Below are positions 5,662-7,727 of a stretch of 7,727 bases of DNA, one piece after another. The translations under genes and the position numbers were made by a program. Positions within the stretch are counted from its first letter, which is position 1, and each line of letters starts with the position of its first letter. The notes beneath the pieces are model-generated. The model had not been told where the DNA came from and ran no database searches. It saw nothing but the letters and a program-made list of their open reading frames with translations. Origin of the DNA: Thermomicrobiales bacterium (GTDB taxonomy: Bacteria; Chloroflexota; Chloroflexia; Thermomicrobiales; UBA6265); assembly GCA_020847015.1 (NCBI GenBank), contig JADLCW010000026.1:1-7727 (forward strand). The letters run 5' to 3'.

Positions 5662-6033
5662 TTACTTCTTCTTGCGCCCACCAACGGCTCGCCGCGGCCC
5701 ACGCCGCGTCCGCGCGTTGGTGCGGGTCCGCTGGCCGCGGGAAGGCAATCCGCGCCGGTGGCGCAACCCGCGGTAGGAGCCGATGTCCATCAATCGCTTG
5801 ATGTTCATCGCCACTTCGCGCCGCAGATCGCCCTCGACGCGCACCTCCTTGTCTACGATCTCGCGCAGCCGGTTGACCTCATCGTCGGTCAACTCCCGCA
5901 CGCGGACATCGGGGCTGATCCCCGTCCGCGCCAGCAACTGCTGGCTGGTGTGCAGCCCGATGCCATAGATATACGTAAGCCCAACCTCCACGCGCTTATC
6001 GCGGGGCAGGTCAATTCCGGCAATACGCGCCAT
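5662..6033 (-). CDS. rpsM: 30S ribosomal protein S13
   Basis: S13 sits at the top of the 30S head, contacts P-site tRNA and forms intersubunit bridges with the 50S subunit. The 123-residue length is standard. It begins MARIAGIDLPRDKRVEVGLT, carries the helix-two-turn-helix region YIYGIGLHTSQQLLARTGI, and ends in the diagnostic GSYRGLRHRRGLPSRGQRTR and TNARTRRGPRRAVGGRKKK, where the usual RGLPVRGQ has Ser in place of Val. ATG at 6031-6033 is preceded by GAGAGG with a 9-nt spacer. It follows rpmJ by 39 nt. Confidence 0.98.
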   Translation of the reverse strand: MARIAGIDLPRDKRVEVGLTYIYGIGLHTSQQLLARTGISPDVRVRELTDDEVNRLREIVDKEVRVEGDLRREVAMNIKRLMDIGSYRGLRHRRGLPSRGQRTRTNARTRRGPRRAVGGRKKK

Positions 6034-6072
6034 GCTCGCTCGCCTCTCCGACTCCTCGTCCCACTACCGCGC

Positions 6073-6186
6073 TTAGCCCTGCCGCTGCTTGTGGCGGGGG
6101 TTGGTGCAGATCACCCGAATGACGCCGTGACGGCGAATCACCTTGCAGTTTTCGCAGCGCCGCGTCACGGAAGCCGCTACCTTCAT
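6073..6186 (-). CDS. rpmJ: 50S ribosomal protein L36, zinc-binding form
   Basis: L36 is the smallest 50S protein and stabilises 23S rRNA around helices near the peptidyl transferase centre. My translation gives 37 residues, starting MKVAASVTRRCENCKVIRRH and ending TNPRHKQRQG. Cys11, Cys14, Cys27 and His32 form the zinc ribbon of the C+ type. ATG at 6184-6186 has AGAGGA (6192-6197) 5 nt upstream, and TAA is at 6073-6075. It lies between map and rpsM, as in many bacteria, but without infA before it. Confidence 0.97.
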   Translation of the reverse strand: MKVAASVTRRCENCKVIRRHGVIRVICTNPRHKQRQG

Positions 6187-6253
6187 TGCAGTCCTCTCAT
6201 CCAGCGAGCCGATCTACGATCGCCCGCTCATGCATGTTTCGTACGTGACAATA

Positions 6254-6276
6254 GCGCATGCTTCGCTCGCATGCGC
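6254..6276 (-). promoter_or_regulatory. Perfect hairpin in map-rpmJ gap
   Basis: GCGCATGC (6254-6261) and GCATGCGC (6269-6276) form a perfect eight-base-pair stem with a 7-nt loop. In the transcript it lies downstream of map and about 70 nt before rpmJ; a short TATTGT follows, which is too weak to call a terminator. A second, imperfect stem (GAGC.GATC with GATC.GCTC, 6206-6229) lies nearer to rpmJ. The region may be the leader of an rpmJ-headed transcript. Confidence 0.5.
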
Positions 6277-6285
6277 ACGAAGTAT

Positions 6286-7053
6286 TCAGTATACCGGATC
6301 GAGTGGTCGTTGCGTCAAGATTTGACCGCCCTCCGGCGTCACCACCACGGTGTGCTCGAAGTGCGACGCAAGCGAACCGTCGGCCGTCACCACCGTCCAG
6401 TGGTCGGCCAGCTCGCGCGTCTCCTCACCACCGGTCGTCAACATCGGTTCGATCGCCAGCGTCATTCCCGTGCGCAACAACACCCCCCGGTCCGCGGCCC
6501 CGTGGTTGGGCACGTGGGGATCTTCGTGCATCTGGCGCCCGATGCCGTGCCCGCCATACTCGCGAATCACCCCGTACCCACGCGGGGTGGCGAATCCCTC
6601 CACCGCCGCGCCGATCGCGCCCAGTCGGTTGCCGGTTTTGGCTGCGGCGATCGCCAGATTCAGCGCCATTTCGGTATCGACCAGCAGCAGCGCCGCCGCC
6701 TCCGAAATCTCGCCAACCGGATACGTCCAAGCGGCGTCGCCGTGGAACCCATGCAGGATCGCTCCGATATCGACCGAGATGATGTCGCCGTTGCGCAGCG
6801 CTCGCCTGGCAGGGATGCCGTGTACGATTTCCTCATTGACCGAAGCGCAAATGTGCGCGGGGTAGCCGTGGTAGCCCAGGAACGACGACACCGCGCCGCG
6901 CTCGTCCAGCGTCTGGCGAGCGATGTCATCGAGATCGGCGGTGGTCACCCCGGGCGCGATCGCCTGGGCGATGCGCTGGTGGATGAGCGCGACAACTTCG
7001 CCCGCATCCCGCATCCGCTCGATTTCGCGCCGGTTCTTGATGGTGATCGCCAT
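6286..7053 (-). CDS. map: Methionine aminopeptidase, type I
   Basis: The enzyme removes the initiator methionine from nascent proteins at the ribosome, using a dinuclear metal site. The 255-residue protein has the short bacterial type I layout, with the pita-bread fold and no N-terminal extension. All five metal ligands are visible: Asp95 (SVDIG), Asp106 (HGDAAWT), His169 (GGHGIG), Glu202 (AIEPM) and Glu233 (HFEHT). His78 in VHGIP matches the conserved active-site His. ATG at 7051-7053 lies 9 nt after the adk stop with only a weak ribosome binding site, suggesting coupling to adk. The adk-map pair is a classic part of the spc/alpha superoperon. The last codons hold a candidate promoter for the genes downstream. 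Confidence 0.98.
   Translation of the reverse strand: MAITIKNRREIERMRDAGEVVALIHQRIAQAIAPGVTTADLDDIARQTLDERGAVSSFLGYHGYPAHICASVNEEIVHGIPARRALRNGDIISVDIGAILHGFHGDAAWTYPVGEISEAAALLLVDTEMALNLAIAAAKTGNRLGAIGAAVEGFATPRGYGVIREYGGHGIGRQMHEDPHVPNHGAADRGVLLRTGMTLAIEPMLTTGGEETRELADHWTVVTADGSLASHFEHTVVVTPEGGQILTQRPLDPVY
6288..6318 (-). promoter_or_regulatory. Candidate promoter at 3' end of map
   Basis: On the minus strand TTGACG (6318-6313, five of six to the -35 consensus) is followed after 19 nt by TATACT (6293-6288, five of six to the -10 consensus). The spacer is at the long end of the accepted range. Transcription would begin near 6281, giving a leader of about 95 nt with the hairpins before rpmJ. 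It would let the rpmJ-rpsI genes be expressed separately from adk-map. The boxes lie within map codons, so chance cannot be excluded. Confidence 0.4.
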
Positions 7054-7062
7054 ACGACTCGA

Positions 7063-7727
7063 TTACCCCGCTCGTTGTCCATCTGCGACCGCACGATCGG
7101 CCGCGGCCGCGATCGCCTCGGTGACCTCCTCGATCGGGCGATCGCCGTCGACGTGCGTCAGCACACCCCGCTGGGCGTAGAAGTCCAGCAGCGGCGCCGT
7201 CACCGCATCGTAGGTGTCCAGCCGCCGAGCGACCGCTTCCGGCGTGTCGTCGGCGCGCTGCACCAGCTCACCTCCGCACACGTCGCAGATGCCGACCCGC
7301 TTCGGCGGATTGAACGCAACGTGATAGACGAGTCCGCAACTGGCGCAGACGCGCCGGCCCGCCAGCCGCTCGATCAACTGCTGGCGCGGCACATCAATGA
7401 CGACTACGGCGTCGACGCGCTGGCCCCGCCGCGCGAGCGCCGTCTCCAGCGCCTCGGCCTGGGCGATCGTGCGCGGGAATCCATCGAACAATGCGCCGCG
7501 CGCCCCTTCGCCGAGCGCCTGCTGGGCGGCCAGCTCGTCCAGTTTCTCCTCGACCAGCGCGATCGTGATCCCATCCGGCGCCAGTTCGCCGCGATCCATG
7601 ATCGCCTTGGCTTCACGGCCCAGCGGCGTCCCCGCCTTGACCGCCTCACGAAACAGATTCCCGGTCGCGATCGGCATCAGGCGCAATCGCGGCGCCAAGC
7701 GTTCCGCCTGGGTGCCCTTGCCGGACC
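7063..7727 (-). CDS. adk: Adenylate kinase, zinc-lid form (5' end missing)
   Basis: The enzyme interconverts ATP + AMP and 2 ADP in the cytoplasm. The window edge removes the start and roughly the first ten residues; 220 are visible. The first visible residues, SGKGTQAERLAPRL, are the end of the P-loop and the following helix. ATGNLFREAV is the AMP-binding segment, and FDGFPRT (80-86 of the visible part) is the family signature. The lid carries Cys127, Cys130, Cys147 and Cys150 (C-x2-C-x16-C-x2-C), the zinc-binding long form found in Gram-positive and many thermophilic bacteria. The end AAADRAVADGQRAG is unremarkable. It is the first gene of the visible operon; secY would be the expected neighbour upstream, outside the window. 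The stop is TAA at 7063-7065. Confidence 0.98.
   Translation of the reverse strand, partial: SGKGTQAERLAPRLRLMPIATGNLFREAVKAGTPLGREAKAIMDRGELAPDGITIALVEEKLDELAAQQALGEGARGALFDGFPRTIAQAEALETALARRGQRVDAVVVIDVPRQQLIERLAGRRVCASCGLVYHVAFNPPKRVGICDVCGGELVQRADDTPEAVARRLDTYDAVTAPLLDFYAQRGVLTHVDGDRPIEEVTEAIAAAADRAVADGQRAG

Noticed and set aside
6254..6276. Intrinsic terminator after map
   Set aside because: The stem is perfect but the following TATTGT is not a T-tract, and essential genes of the same operon continue directly downstream.

Overview
The window is a GC-rich bacterial chromosomal segment. Nearly all of it is the distal part of a ribosomal protein superoperon read on the minus strand. In transcription order the genes are adk (5' end cut by the window edge), map, rpmJ, rpsM, rpsK, rpsD, rpoA, rplQ, truA, rplM and rpsI. 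A convergent plus-strand gene of unknown function occupies the first 0.9 kb. The rpsK-rpsD-rpoA order combined with the rplQ-truA-rplM-rpsI tail, the zinc-binding forms of adenylate kinase, S4 and L36, the GC-rich codon use and the frequent GTG/TTG starts suggest a Terrabacteria-type lineage. Chloroflexota (for example a Thermomicrobia-like organism) is my best guess and Actinobacteria the main alternative. This is inference without a database search.

Layout: 1-58 holds no gene. 59-919 (+) is an unrecognised 286-residue protein with eight hydrophobic strand-like segments, possibly a degenerate TIM barrel. 920-1007 is the convergent junction and carries two hairpins. 1008-7727 (-) is the operon, tightly packed in places: rpoA and rplQ overlap by 4 nt, truA and rplM are 5 nt apart, adk and map are 9 nt apart. 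Between map and rpmJ, rpsM and rpsK, rpsK and rpsD, rpsD and rpoA, and rplM and rpsI there are gaps of about 80-115 nt, each holding a hairpin or inverted repeat.

The genes jointly make small-subunit proteins (S13, S11, S4, S9), large-subunit proteins (L36, L17, L13), the RNA polymerase alpha subunit, a tRNA pseudouridine synthase, methionine aminopeptidase for N-terminal maturation, and adenylate kinase for nucleotide balance. A candidate promoter at the 3' end of map could start a sub-operon at rpmJ. infA, often found between map and rpmJ, is absent there.

No mobile-gene cassette, CRISPR array, tRNA or defence system is visible. The less ordinary items are the inverted-repeat element filling the rplM-rpsI gap, the acidic C-terminal extension of the alpha subunit, the repeated hairpin/Shine-Dalgarno arrangement in the operon, the missing infA, and the orphan convergent gene.
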